Shown here in pieces: positions 48,640 to 62,048 of a DNA stretch of 64,000 nt. Made by a program: the position numbers and the translations under genes. The notes under the pieces were generated by a model, which saw nothing but the letters and a program-made list of their open reading frames with translations, ran no database searches and was not told the origin of the DNA. The DNA comes from Luscinia megarhynchos (Eukaryota; Chordata; Aves; Passeriformes; Turdidae). How positions within the stretch are numbered: position 1 is the first letter of the stretch; each line of letters opens with the position of its first letter. Location: NCBI GenBank assembly GCA_034336665.1, contig JAPFBE010000003.1, forward strand, positions 14,982,360 through 15,046,359, given 5' to 3'.

Positions 48640-49360
48640 TGTCAACCATATGGGTATCTGTGATTGCATGCTTATGGTAAAAACTGCTGTGTTGCATCTG
48701 TGAGGGTAAGGAGTAAAAAACGTGTGAGAGAAACAGCCGTGCAAGACGCCAAGATGAGTGAAGAAGGAGGGACAAGGAGGTGATTTGTGTTTCAGAGCAG
48801 AGATTCCCCTGCAGCCCCAGAGAATACCATGGTGATGCAAGCTGTCCCCTGCAGCCTGTTGGAGGATTACAGTGGAGATCTCCCCTGCTGCAGCCTGTGA
48901 AGAGCCCATTCTAGTGGAGGCTGGTGGCAGGAACTGCAGCCCCTGGGGAGAAGCCCACAGGGAGCAGGTTTTCTCATGGGGAATTTTGGCTGGATCAGTC
49001 TATTCTTGAAGAACTAAACTTTGTGGGAAGGATCTGTGCTGGAGCAGGGGAAATCTAATGAAGTAGCAGAAACAGTGTTAACAACTGACTGCAATTCCCA
49101 TTCCACCTGTGCTGCTTGACTGGGAGGAGGTAAAGAGTGGTATCAGCCTGAGTAGAAGGTGGTTTTAGTTTAATCTTTGTTTCTCACTTCTTGGCAACAG
49201 GTGAAATAAATTTTCCCTAAATTGATACTTTTTGGTCCATAGTGGTAACTGGTGTGTGCTGTCCGTGTTCTTGAGGCAGTACATGAGCTTTTCTTTTCCA
49301 AGTGCTGCTGAGGAGGGGGGATTGAGAAAGTGGCTGCGTGGGTGTCTGGCAGCCAGCAGA
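48640..49360 (+). mobile_element. Avian ERV LTR-type interspersed repeat (solo, degenerate)
   Basis: The block contains, in order, motifs I recognise from a common avian LTR-type repeat: 'agagaaacagcc' and 'gtgaagaaggagggacaagg' (about 48,730-48,780), and 'cagagattcccctgcagccc'. Repeated 'ctgcagcc'/'gtggag' units follow, then a 'gctggagcaggggaa' string, 'agcagaaacagtgttaacaa' and 'gactgcaattcccattccac'. After these come an aataaa signal at 49,205 and a tail including 'gctgctgaggaggggggatt' and 'gtctggcagccag'. There is no gag, pol or env reading frame, so it is a solo LTR relic. Subfamily and exact edges are uncertain, especially the left edge, and the strand is set by the aataaa. Confidence 0.65.
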
Positions 49361-52300
49361 GATTTATCCCTCAAAATTATTGAACTTTTCTTTCAGTATT
49401 TGATAATTACAGGATGCTTTCAAATGTTTTCCTTTACTTCCTTTGGAAATGTCCATACTGCTGCTTTTTTGGTGAGCAACTGATTTTAATGTAGTATGAC
49501 CATCAAAAAGTTAAAACATTTCTCTAGTATTCTTTCTGTCGTGCTTGAGCTGCTTGGTTAAGATTGTTTTAGCTTTGTAATGTATCAGACCAGTATTTTA
49601 GGAGTATACTTTGCATTTATTTCTAGGCTGTGGTGAGTAAAATGTTGGTAATTGTGGTGTAAATGATCTAGGGGTTTTTAAACAAGGCATTATATTTGAC
49701 TGAGCAGTTGTATTAGCTGGAAGCTAATCAGTGCTGTCAGGTGATAAAATATTACTTGAGCTGGGATATGAAATTCTCTCAGTGCTGCATAATCTGTTTT
49801 GGTGCAAGATAAAGACAATTTTAAATTACCACTGAAACTCAAGTTGTTCTGTTTAACTTTGCACTTAAATGGACTTGGGGCACTTACATAGTTGCTAACA
49901 GTTGATTACATTTCTCAGATGTAACTGAGGACAGTAGAATGCCTAGGGTGTACTAGCAAATCAGGTAAGATGACAAAATACTTTGGTAGGGGTGTGAAGT
50001 ATGCAAATTCAGGATAGAAAGTTGCCGTACTTCTGTGGAGGTAGAAGGTGAAAGCTTGAAATCTGCATCCTTTGCTGTCTTAAGCAGCTGGATAGAATGT
50101 TGATAATGCAAACGAGATAGGAAGTTTAAAATAAATATTAAAATTTAACACAGTTCTATGTACATGAAAACTCTCTCTAGTATTGTGTATCAAACGATAA
50201 ATGGTTTCATTATATCCGTGTTCTTTTGGTCAAAAGTAAAGTTAATTAGCAGGAAAGCCTGAGTTACATGGCTGTGCTTCAAATTTGCTGATTGTTTTAG
50301 GAAAAGCAGGAGCTATAAAGATACCCATTTCTAAGGAGTCCAAGATGCTCTGTGGTTCAAAGTCTGGCTTCTTTCAAAAGGGGACTCATTCAGGGCTCTG
50401 GTTTTATTGCAACAAGTTTGCTGATTGTATCTGACTTTATAGCTTGTTGCCAACATTACTTTATCTGTATCTCATAAATGACCTGGGACCAGCAGGAAAT
50501 AAATGTAAGAACAGCTGGCTGAGGCTTAACCTAATGTGAAAACTTAAGTGAACATTACTGAAAGGGGAAGCTATTTAAAGCCTTTTATTTGCTACCTTTC
50601 TCACTCTTGTGCTGTCTGCCATTGCTTTTTGTACCTCTGTGTCCATAGAGATCGAGGAAATTAACTGAGCAAATTAATTGTTTTGAGCTGTTGCAGTCAT
50701 GCTCCATGCTTTTTTGCTAGTTAAAGCTAACCAGAAACTGCAGCTACTCTGGCAGGTGGCTTCCCATTTTGTGTCTATGTGAAGAGCATTTCATATTTGT
50801 GCTGTGTTCTTTATGTTCTATTATCTGGATTCTATGTAGCTGATAAAACACTTAGTACAACTGATGTATTACCATGCATTCCACTAGCTTAAGCCTAATT
50901 ATTAAACATATGAAAAATATTGGTTCTAATAATTTGTAAAGAGTTTTCACTAGAAGTGAAGTTTTCATTTATAAGTTGCAGGAAAAATTCTTTTTGGTAA
51001 CCTGCAAGGAGTAAAGGTTGTTTTTTTCCAGTGTAGGCTAAGTGGAACCTCTTCAGGCTCAAACCTGCAATGAATCTCTCTTCAATGCAGGTGGTGGGTC
51101 GTGTCACTACCCTTGACTTCTTGCTTTGACCTTACTTTTAAACAAGCAGAATTAAAGCATACATAGAATTAAGACTAAATCAAAATAAATTGTATTGAAA
51201 TATGCACACTGGGGTGATAAAATCAAATCTCAGTAGCTGTCATCCTCTTACTAAAAATATATAATTAAGGTAACAATAACTAGTCAGTGGGTAGTCAAAA
51301 AGTAGAGTAAGAAATGCTTGCAAAGAGAAGTCAGTAGTTTAAAAAGTCTTTTTAATTTGTTTCTTCCTGGTAGAATTTAAATAATGCATCTGTTTGCAGT
51401 CAGGAGAGATGAAAGATCATTTTCTTTCTAATCAGTGTTTTTTATTAAAAGAGTTTGTAAGAAGAGTGTGATTCAGGATACATTGGACAAATAATCTGAA
51501 GCCTGAAAACAATACAGTCTCTTTGTTGAAGTATTGAATTTTATTGGTCAGTGCTGAGATTCTATATTTTACATGCGTATATCCATACAATTTACACTAA
51601 ATCTATAAAGCACTGGAATGGGGATGTCAAGATAAGGAGAGGGCAATCATTCAGCAGTTACAGCCATGGGCAAAACAGCCCCCAACACTTAAGCAGTAAT
51701 ACTAAATCCAGAGTAATCTAGGGTAATCTCATTTGTTATGTCTTCATCCGTAATAATGTAGGAGGAGAACGTAATTCAGGAAATTTCTGGAAAAAAGCAT
51801 AACTAATTTTTATTTAGATTTTTAGATTTTAAAACATTTCAGAGAGACTTTAACTGATTTTTAGTTTTACCTCAACTTCTAATATTCTGTACTAGAGAGA
51901 ACTCAGTGTTTCAGAAACTTTTGTTTGCCTTTTGGCAAGCCAAAGCACCATTTCAGGACTGCTCTTCTGTTGGATATTCCTGCTCAGGTATTGGTAACAG
52001 TTTCCATGTTCGAGAGCAGTCATGTTTGTTAACATGACATTGAAGGCATTTCTGATAGTTATTTTGATATGTTTTACTTTTGCTGATGAAGCCTTCACAT
52101 TTCACTTTTCTGTGTGTGCATTTTTGTCAGTTTTTTGATTAAAATTATTGTCTCTGTAGTAGAGTCTTTAAGACATAGCTTTAATTTCTTAAACATTAGG
52201 GAAATGTTTGGATTCACATGTGTTGATAATCCGTAATCCAGGTTTTGGATTTCTCATTATTTACAGATTGATACTTAATTTTAGATGAAACAGCTACTTG

Positions 52301-55300
52301 TGTGGCTACTTGTAACAGCTTGGGTTACAAATACTAAACTTGTACTTTAAAGTATTCTGTAATTCTTACATTCCTTTTAGTGTATTCTACTAAATGTGCT
52401 TAGATATAGGAACTCATGTATTTAATTCTATTTCACAATCCAATAGCTTGAGTCTTGAACAAATAAGCTTTTTTAAGGCAAACTATTTGCATCTGTAAAA
52501 ATTAAATCCAGTCATTTCCTTCTCAATGACCAGATTGTGCTTTGTAAAAGGCAGAATGCTCTTTTTTTTTTGTCTAACATGATGAAATTGGAAATTCATT
52601 ATCTTTCAAAGTGCTCTACTCTGCTGTAACCTGGATGAACTTTGTTAGCAACTTAGTGACGTGGTGCATCTTACCTCTCTGAGACTGACCTTGCAGGTCC
52701 TCATGTAAGAAAGAAGTTACAGCATCCTTGTAAACCGTGCAGACCATTTGGTCTTAGATACCAAACTAACATATAAAGAAGGCAAGCCTTGGAATATATT
52801 TTTCTCCCAAGATGTCATCAGGTGTGGAGGAAAGGTTACAGCAAAACTGTCTTTGATGTGTTCCACTGGATTTTCTGAGTGACTTATTTTGCATTTGGTG
52901 TCTTATGTGTAGGGTACTTTCTGGATCTTGGTCAGAAAATTTGAATTATTTGAGAGTGTAAGCAATGCTCAAAGTCAAGCTGCTTACTTGTTACACAGAG
53001 AGAAAACAGATGGTAGCCCCAGAAAGCCTGTAAACTGACAGATGGAAGCTGCCACACCCCCTGTTTAATAGAATATTGCTGCTTTGGCTATACAAATGTA
53101 TTTCTTATGAAGAAAAGTACATTATTCAGCTTCTGAAAACTCAAAAAATTAGCTCTGTCCCTCAACTGTTGACCTTTGTCGAACAAGGGCTTTTCACTCC
53201 ATATGTGTGCTGCTTCTTTGTTTTTTGCAAGTAGCTGAAAGCAATCCATACTACAGAGCCTTGCTTTTCTAGCACTGTAAAGACTTAATTTGCATTGTTG
53301 CACTTCTTAAACTGAGGGTGTAGGAGATTGTCAGTTTACCTGATGGACTCCACTTAGATTAAATGTTTCAGCATTCAGTAAAGTTCACAGATTCCCAAAT
53401 GTTCTGTATTGCTTTGAGGGTTCCTCAACATTTTTCAGTTCTCCTGCTCTCTGTAGTGTCTATGAGCTCTGTTCTCTTAAAAGTCTAGAGAGCATTTCTC
53501 CTAATTTTTGTAAACCCAGATCATCTAACTTAAACAATGAGGAGGGGAAGATGGGAGATGAATTGACTTTATATTTCTGTACTGAAGGAGAAGGAAATGC
53601 ATTGTGCAAGTGAAGTTCTGCAGTTGACAGAACCGTGACTGACAGGCATACCACATTCCCTTTGTTTTGGAGACAGTCGTGTCTCCTGATAAACAAGTAT
53701 GATACAAATCCTTATCAAAGGTATTAGGGTAGGGAAGCAACTTGCTGCAGCAATTTGTTCTTTTTATCATAGACTTCCCTGTTGGGGACTGCTGCCCTCT
53801 AACCTGTCTCCTTCATATACGAAGGAATATTTAAAAGGGCAAGCTCTCTTCTGAGAGATTCTCAAAGTGAGTTGTGTAGCTTATATCTTAATGTTTCTGG
53901 TTGGCTGCTGGTGCTCTTTGGGAACCATGCAGGCTGTGTTCTCCCAGAACACAAGAAATTTCTTCCACCTGCCAGACTCATGCCGGTTATAGGAGAGCTA
54001 TTGTTGTGAAGTAACCCCACTGACCCCTGAGCACTGTGCTTTGTACTTCTCTGGGAGGTCACATAAAAGGTTTGGGAGAGCAGTAGTCAGTAATTGTACA
54101 AATGTTTCAGTTGAAATGCCTTGTTCCTGTCACCCTTAGCATATCTGCAGCAAAATGTGCTCTTACCTTTAAAGCTAAAAGATAAGCAAATCATTATTTA
54201 CCCACAGTATCTTTTCACCTGTAAGGAATGTTGTAGCTACAGCAGCTCTTACCATTTACCCTCAGTTTCTGCCTTTAGCTCTTTTTGGTACCACAGGGTT
54301 TAATTTAGTGACATGGAAGATTCCTCATCACTCTGCTTTTAGTGTAATTGTATCTGTTCTTGACAGGGTAAAGGCAGAGAGCTTGCATGCTCTCCCATTT
54401 ATTTATTTAAATTTCTTTTAAGTTTTCCAAGTGCAAATAACTATATTGCTGTTAAACTGCAAAATTAAATTCTTGCGGTATTTCAGTGCTGAAGGAGGAA
54501 GTAGCTGCAAGTTTGAAACAATTGAAGAGAGGATAGCTTCAAGTAATTTTAATGCTATTTATGGAATATTTTAATTCCTTGTGTTGCAGTAAGCTCCTTG
54601 TGTTCAAGAAGCTCTGTTCATGTTGAAACTAATATTTAATAATTCTTCGTGCTGTGTTACTGCTGTTGTAGGAAAGATTGCTTCTTTCGAAAAGGCTGTA
54701 CCACACTGGACTGTAAAAAGTACGTTGGTATTGAGGACTTCTGAGCCCTCAGTTGAGTCACAAAGTCCTCCTTTGTGTAGTAGTACATCCTGAAGGCCTG
54801 TGTTTGTTATAATAATAATTATGTATATTCAGTACACAGAATTTGAAAGATTGTCCCTGAAGATGTGACAAAAAGACTCAGAGGAGTACATGAGAACACT
54901 AAAAGGGGACAATTTTGCCTTTGGGTATGGGTAGTTAAGATCTTTATTTCACCTTTGCATTTTGACAAGAGGATCTTGGCTCATGCTGGGATGATGTGTA
55001 ATCCCAATTTAAAGGAAAAAACCTAGAAACTGTTACTGTAGGGAGCCAGGATGTGGGATAGAGATAGCAGCAATGTGTTCTGTCACTTAAATTACTGGCT
55101 TTGTCTTCTGAAGAGAAGTTAAAATATAACAAAAAAGGCAGTAATCCAGATATTTGTTAGAACCCAGTCAAGGGAAGCTGTCTGCAGGGTGAGTTTGTTT
55201 TCATGTCTTGTGCAAGCAGGACTACAGTATTTTGCTGTATGTTTCCTTTGATACCTAGTCCCTAAATGGAATCACCTGGATATGTTTACAGCTGAATACT

Positions 55301-56111
55301 TGTATATATGCCTTTGACTAAAGGTTTTTACTTGCTTCTGTTTATTTATTACTTGAAAAACCGTCTTGTTCCACTAAAGGAACATGTGCTTTGGAATTCT
55401 TTGTTTTAACAAGTATCAAAAAGCTAAAGATAGTGTCAATATTCAAGAAAATAGTTCTCATACTAAATCTAGAGAGATCAAATCAAAAACATCTCTTACT
55501 CTTCGAAGTAACTAGATTGAATTCTAATTCCTAAAACATTTGAAGTGTTTGGGGCTTTTTAAACATTGAAAGAAAGCTTTGGGATCTTTTTTATTTCAAG
55601 TTCACTCTCTACAGAGCAATGCAATATTGGTGCATAAGTCAGACATTTGAGCTGGGAAATCCAATTCAAATATTTATGCAGTTTGCCTTGGCCTAGAACA
55701 TCTGTGTAGCATTTTCTATGTGCAGGATTTCAAAGGACTAGGCGCGAGGTCATTTTGGTCCTCTAACTAAACTCTAGTAAATAAAAACAATCTTTAGGCA
55801 TTCTCTGCACTGAAGTCTGTACGATAGTGATATGTAAGGTCTTAAAATATTTTGTAAAGTTAAATTCATGAAAATATCATTATTACATATAGGACTTAAA
55901 ATACTTGCTATTGTGCTTAATCAGTGAAATGTTGCATAGTGGTGTGATTTCTGAAAGAGATGCCTGGTCTCTTTTGTTCTTTTCTGGGAGCCAGGAATCA
56001 GTAACATCTGCAACAGCCTGTTGCTATCAGGTAATCTGCTTAAGTTTCCTGTGCTGATCTCTAGAAGTATCAGCAACAAGAGTACCTCTGCTGCCCAGTC
56101 TATCTCTGCTC

Positions 56112-56130
56112 TGTGTGTGTATGTGTGTGT
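56112..56130 (+). repeat. Short imperfect (TG)n repeat
   Basis: Four TG units, one A, then five TG units, immediately upstream of the T/G and C-rich tract that precedes the candidate exon. Confidence 0.85.
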
Positions 56131-56154
56131 GAAATCAGTGACTTTTTTTTAATG

Positions 56155-56224
56155 GGTTTTTTTGGGGTTTTTTTGGTTTTTTTTTTTGACCTTTTTTTCC
56201 CCCTTCCTTCTCCCCACCCCCCAG
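56155..56224 (+). other. Long polypyrimidine tract ending in a splice-acceptor-like ccag
   Basis: T/G-rich sequence passes into a T- then C-rich pyrimidine run and ends 'ccaccccccag' at 56,224. It is an excellent acceptor by composition. The T/G part may be plain low-complexity DNA. Confidence 0.55.
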
Positions 56225-56398
56225 CTGTGTCTGACTTGCCTGACAGGAAATTTTCTAATTGCCGGAACAGCTGGTCACAGCAAAAACGCCAGGGTTGGTC
56301 TTCCCTGCTGGACAGACGATCGCTCAGTCAGAAAATCCAAACATCATGGTTTCTTAGTCATGTTTAAGTTTCTGGCTCTGCGTGTTCGCTCTGTTCGG
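56225..56398 (+). CDS. Candidate alternative exon of RPS6KA3 (unproven)
   Basis: A 174-base block between an acceptor-like cccag and a strong donor (CGG then gtgagc at 56,399). It has more CpG dinucleotides than the surrounding intron. Frame 0 from 56,225 is open for all 58 codons and reaches the donor in phase 0, which is what exon 3 of RPS6KA3 needs. Alternatively, it is a first exon. An ATG at 56,360 (G at -3) gives a 13-codon basic leader, MFKFLALRVRSVR, and is preceded by a three-codon upstream frame at 56,346-56,357. RPS6KA1 and RPS6KA2 are known to have isoforms with short basic alternative leaders joined at this same position. I cannot confirm transcription. It could be a chance frame or a conserved non-coding element. 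Confidence 0.4.
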
Positions 56399-58401
56399 GT
56401 GAGCTTAGTTTCTTGTTTAAGAGAATAAGGGGGAAAGGGGGAAGTTTAACTTCTAATTTCTGAGCAGTTTTAGTCTTTCGCTGCTTAGGGATCAGCGTTG
56501 TTTGGATATAAAGTGTTTATTTCCTTAAAAAAAAAGGACTGTGGTATGTTCATATAAGTTTCTAAGATACCTACTGTTAATTTAGCCTAGCTAGGAAATT
56601 GTTACCTGTGTGTAAATAATGTAAAACTTATATTTCAGCAGGAGGTGGGGGGTGTTAAATGTGAGCTTAGCTATATGTTTTCTCACAGAGAGTCAAGTTT
56701 TATTAAAAACTTTTGGTTTTTTAATACTTAGTGGTTATTTTGGTGGTTACATCGTCCTATAGTACTTTAAACTGTAAAATATGGCTCTGTGATGATAGTT
56801 AAAATAAATCAGGCTTATTAATATCTTAAATTTACTTCTGAAATGGTATGAAGAGTAGTGGTGCTTGCATAACAGTGTTAGGGCTATTTCAACTTTTAAA
56901 TGACAATTTAGTGATAGCAAATGCTTAATTTGTATAATTTGTCGTGTTGGGCATATATTTAAGCATTAAAAAGTTTGGTTTAAGTTGAGAAAAATTACTA
57001 GTGGAGTATTGTATCATCCAAGCACTGTTTTAGAGCTATTTAGCCTTGCATGTAGACATACAATGGAACAAAACATTTTATCATTGGAAAGCAAATCAGT
57101 TTTCATGTTTGTCCTTCTGTAAGTCTGCAAATACTTTTCAGTGAGGGGGTAAAAACACCCAAAATACCCCATTACATTGTTGTGTAATGGCTTAACATTG
57201 TAGGTGAAGGTCTATTAACTTGTAAAAGCAGTACACACCTACTAGCCCATGTACTGGTTTAAACAATTTGTATTAATTTTTGCAATCCGTATTAAAAAAT
57301 GAAATGGAAACACCAGTACAAGACATGAATGTAAAACTACAGCACATAGGTTGCATTAAAATCAAGGGGTCTTCTGATGTAAACCTTATAAAATAAATAT
57401 TTATCAACTCATAGTCTTGAACTATAGTTTTTCCTCAGGCAACATGAAAGCCATTCATCAGAAATTTGGTTAAAAAATGACAGTTTTATCTACTTACAGC
57501 AGCCTGGTTAGGTTGTCTTCAACATTCTATTGATTTTTAAATGATAGCTACTGCAGACCAAACTAAAGTTTTTCAACCCATATAGATTTCAGTATATGCT
57601 TAGGAAATTATGGTAATAAAACAGAATTCTTAGGTTTCCTACATTTGTGCTGAATATGCTCAGGCATTATTTTTCATTCTAAATAGTTTGGGGATTTTTA
57701 ACTTTTAGTTAGGTTTTTTTTTTTTTTAATTGCAATTCTCTGAAATGTTAGTGCTTACAAAGTAGGAGAAAAACTTATATCAGAGTTACTGGGAAATGAA
57801 AGTTCCACCCCAATGAGTATTTTTTTCCAATGCTGATGAGCACATTTCAGTTCATGAGATAATTTTGTGCTGTTTGATCAAAAGGGAACTGCATTGCAAA
57901 ACTACTTTTGGTGACACTAGGCTTTTAAAATGCTTACAGGAATTCCTTAGCTTACCTGCCAAACAACCTACTGTTCACAGGTCCTTGGGGAAGGTAAAGA
58001 GTAGTGTCCCTGTCCTGTGCTTTTATATTTCATATAATTCAGAATTAAAGTCCCAGCCTGTGATCCACAGTTATCCATAGGGCCATTTATCCTTACCTCT
58101 CCTCTGGCTTGTTTCTCTGGCACAGAATTCATTCTTCAAACTCTTTATCTTGCTTCATCTGTACAACCAAAAGAATGGGAGGAGTTCTGTCTCAGGAACC
58201 AGGTCTGCAGTCTTCATTCTGTGAGTTGGCTATGTGGAATAAATACAGGCATAGACATCCTTCTAGATCTTAAAATTGTTGCAGAAAGAGCCAGAAATGA
58301 AAAAGAGTAGAAAGAGAGTAAGGAATAAATGCATAAATACAATTTTTTCTTTGTTATCTCTACAAATTGTTTTTCTCTGAGACTTAACAATTCAAGAATT
58401 T

Positions 58402-58470
58402 AAAAAAAAAAAAAAAAACAAAAAACAAAAAACACAAAAAACCCCCAAACCCCCCCAAAAAAACAACAAC
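58402..58470 (+). repeat. A/C-rich low-complexity tract
   Basis: Seventeen A, followed by caaaaac-type units and two C runs (acccccaaaccccccc). The complementary strand is G-rich. Confidence 0.85.
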
Positions 58471-61400
58471 ATCCAGACCCTGAAACTAAACATTTACAAA
58501 TAAAGATTTTATTTTTTTTTTAGGAAATCTTATTTTCTGCCAGGTAAAACAATAGATGCTGTCTGCAACAAGTGATATGATGCTAGTTGAAATTGTAAGT
58601 TTTTCCATCTTTTAAAAAGAAAGAAAGATATAAATTGTGCAAGCATGTCTTTCTGACTTCAGATGTCCAATTTTCTTTAATAGTAGTGTAAAACAGACAA
58701 CATACACAGAATATCCTTAGATCAGCTTGACTTAATTTTATGCATGGTACTGCTTTGCATTTTGTTGAATTGGAATAATTGCTACTTTAGGAGAAGGATT
58801 TTTAATCCACTTTTTAGAAAAATTGTGTGTGAGCATGTAAGTAGAAGTTATATTAAGTGACTCAAATTGTGTATTAGTTGCAGTTATAAGGAATGGATTA
58901 TAGTCCATGATTTAGCTCCCTAACACTGCTTACCAAAGGTAAGGGGAGATTATGAAGTACTTGGACTGTGAGTTTTATTTTTAATGTAGTTTTGAATTTG
59001 AAGGTAGAAGTATAGAATGTATGAATGTATATAAAATTTGTCTAAGATATTTAAAATTTTTACCTTAATGAAGATTTCTATAAGCTCTAATACAAGAGGT
59101 AAAAGTAATTTGTTTTCAGTTTGTTGTTACTTTAAAAAGTATAGCTTAAAAGGAGGCTTTCATTTCTGCAGATAATGCTGAAAATTCATCCTATACTCAT
59201 AACAAATTGGGAAAGTAAAAATGCATCTAGGAGACTTCCTGACTCAAGGGAGGGGAGGAAAAGGAAATTGTGTATATGAGCTGGGGAACTGTGCCAACAT
59301 TGAGTCATCCTTTTAAAATCACTTGATATCCAATAAGTTTACTGTCTTTACAGGACACAACTGCTTTATGTAACTTCAGCACCAAGGTTTAATATCATAG
59401 TCAATACTTTAGAAATGTTTTATTTGATTATGGGGATCAACATTATGATGCCTGTGACAGACAAATATTTTGCCAAACACAGCCATGTCCAGCAGAGCTC
59501 TTAGCAGAACCCCTTAGTAAGGGTAACAAAGTAGTAAAAGGTGACCTATAACCATTGTTGGAGCAGTGTTAAGTAAATTGCTGAGGAATCAATTTTTCTT
59601 CTTTTCAGCCTTATCTTTGCTTTTACTGAATGTACATGTGCTTCAGGAAAGTGCATTTGTCTAAAGGAAGCAAAACACTCCTAAAAAGGGATTGAGAGGG
59701 GTGAAAACAAAGCTGCTGCTTCTGTAAAGAAAATGGAAAAAATCTATGTTGCTGCATAATCAATGCTAAAAATGAAAAATGATAAAAGCAGTATCTTTGC
59801 CGCTGCACATTTCTCAGGAGAAAAATAAGATTGCAATTAGCTCTTTATTAATTGGATTTGCTTTTTTGAAAATTATATGGTCAACACCATACACTGATTT
59901 TAGGACTGATACACTGATCTTGAAAAATGGCTAATGTTTGAGGGAGGTGTTCATCAATATGGGCAGTATGGTTTTGACTTACAATTTTGATTTTGTTATG
60001 ATTAAAGCTATCAAAAGGATTTTTATTTCTCTTATTCTGATTCCTGACTATAGAAGTTAAGGTTTCAGAATTGTGGTCTTTCCTAATGGTGATTCTGGCT
60101 GTTTCTCATGTGTAAATTATCCCAGTAAGAAATAGATACAAAAAGTAGTGTAATATGTGATTTTAAACAGAAAATACTCATTAAATAGTTCCCTAAAGAT
60201 TTTCTGATGGGATTGCACCAACATTTTTACAGGTATTAATAGGATCTGTTTAAAATAAGTATTAAAGTCACAATATTAGCACAGTTAAATGCTCAATGGC
60301 GCATTAAGAAAAATGTCTTGCACAGTTTGGGGGAGTGACTGGACTTTGTCAGGCAGTGACTCGTGGAAGGACTCTCAGCACCACTAAACACAGCCCCATG
60401 GTTGCTCCCTCAGCAGCTGTGGCCACTGCAGGGGGATTGTGGCTGGAGGTGTGGGGGTATTGCTCTGTGAGCAGCATAAATCAGTAATGCAGGGGTTTCC
60501 ATAATAACATGAAAAATGAAGTAGTAAAAATAAAAAATTCAGGGAAGACTTTACAAGAACAGGAGCTGGAAAATCACTTTACAGCAAAAAAAATTGAAAA
60601 AATTCTTAAGGAGCAAATTAAGTCATAACTAAGACTTATGTTCATGAGTAACTATATGCCAAAGATGGTTCTGGTTTGTACCTTCTTTACTCTGTTAAGA
60701 CCAGTACAGAATTACCAGGTAAAGGTGAAACCTGGCTAATGCAGGAACCAGGATTATCAGTATTTAAATTAATTTCTCCAGCAGTTGCTTAAAATGGTTT
60801 AGATATTATAAAGGTTTTAATTATTTATTGAGATTAAAATTTGTTAAACTTCTTATCTAATGTTTACCTTAAGTCAAAGTCTTAACCTCATTTTTACACT
60901 TTTTGGTCAGCATATCAACAATGTTTGATGTCTGGGAAGAACTTTTATGATTACTGGACCTATCCAAGGATTTGTTGCATGTGTCAGATTTCCCTCCTAC
61001 TGGGTTTTAATGAACTCGAATATGTATAGCCACATCTGTCCTTCTCATGTGTGCTTCTTATTGAAAAATGGCAGTTTATTTAAAAGTCCTAATGATGGTC
61101 AAGGTTTTTCTCAGTTCTAAAAGCATAGATATACTGTAGGGGTTTCTTTCTGTCCAGAAATTGTGTTGTAAAATTCAGAGGTTTTATTTAAAACAAGTGT
61201 GAGGTTAATGTTTTGTCCTTGTTTCTTTTTTATGTTCTTTATTTCTTAACTTGCATCTCTGTTAGATGCAGAAGGGACTGGTATGTGGCCTTTTACTTTC
61301 TTTAGGCATGAAACATTTTATTCTGATGTTACAGGTTTGGTGTTGTATTTCTTGCTATATTTTGTATAGCAAACAAGTGTGCAGAGAGGCATTTTTTTAA

Positions 61401-61958
61401 ATCAGTATTTAGTCATCTGCTAGCTGAAATTCACTGCGCTTCTGAGGAGATTTTCACCTTCATCTGGGTAAGTTCATGTCATGGGAAAGTGAACATGCAG
61501 CTAGCCTTGTTTTGCACTCAGTACTTTTGAGTCCCTTGTAACAGCGTGCGGATATTGTGTGTTATCTTCAATATCCCCTTCCTGATGCAAAGGACTCAAG
61601 ATAGGGTAGCTATTCAGCACGTGTCTCATGCAATAATGACTTCAGGGATTTTCTAAATCAACCTTTTGTAAAGAGAACTTTCTCAGAAATCTGTTTCTGA
61701 ATTTGTTCCAGGTGGAACTCGTGTATGGTGTAGGAGTCATTTATTTTGTTTAGCCTTTAGCTGCTGTTAGTCCTTTTTGTCATCAAGTAAGAACATCCAC
61801 TTTCCACAATAATGGGCCTCAGAGTAATCCAAAAACTAATGCAAATCCTTTTGAAGTGTTTCAACATGTTAAAAATAAATAGAATGTTCTTTCAAAACGC
61901 CTTCATCTGTAGGTACTGGTGGTATATACAGCACATATCTCTTTGCTCTTGGTATGAT

Positions 61959-61998
61959 AAAAATTAAACCTGACAGGAAAAAAATTAAACCTGACAGG
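61959..61998. repeat. Direct repeat of a 19-bp unit
   Basis: 'aaaaattaaacctgacagg' occurs at 61,959-61,977 and again at 61,980-61,998, separated by two A residues. The two copies are identical, which suggests a recent small duplication. Confidence 0.95.
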
Positions 61999-62033
61999 TT
62001 TTTTGTTATTCTCTGCATAGTTAATCAGAAAGA

Positions 62034-62048
62034 TTTTTTTTTTTTTTT
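62034..62048 (+). repeat. T15 homopolymer
   Basis: Fifteen T residues within an AT-rich part of intron 2, followed by further T and A runs. Confidence 0.85.
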
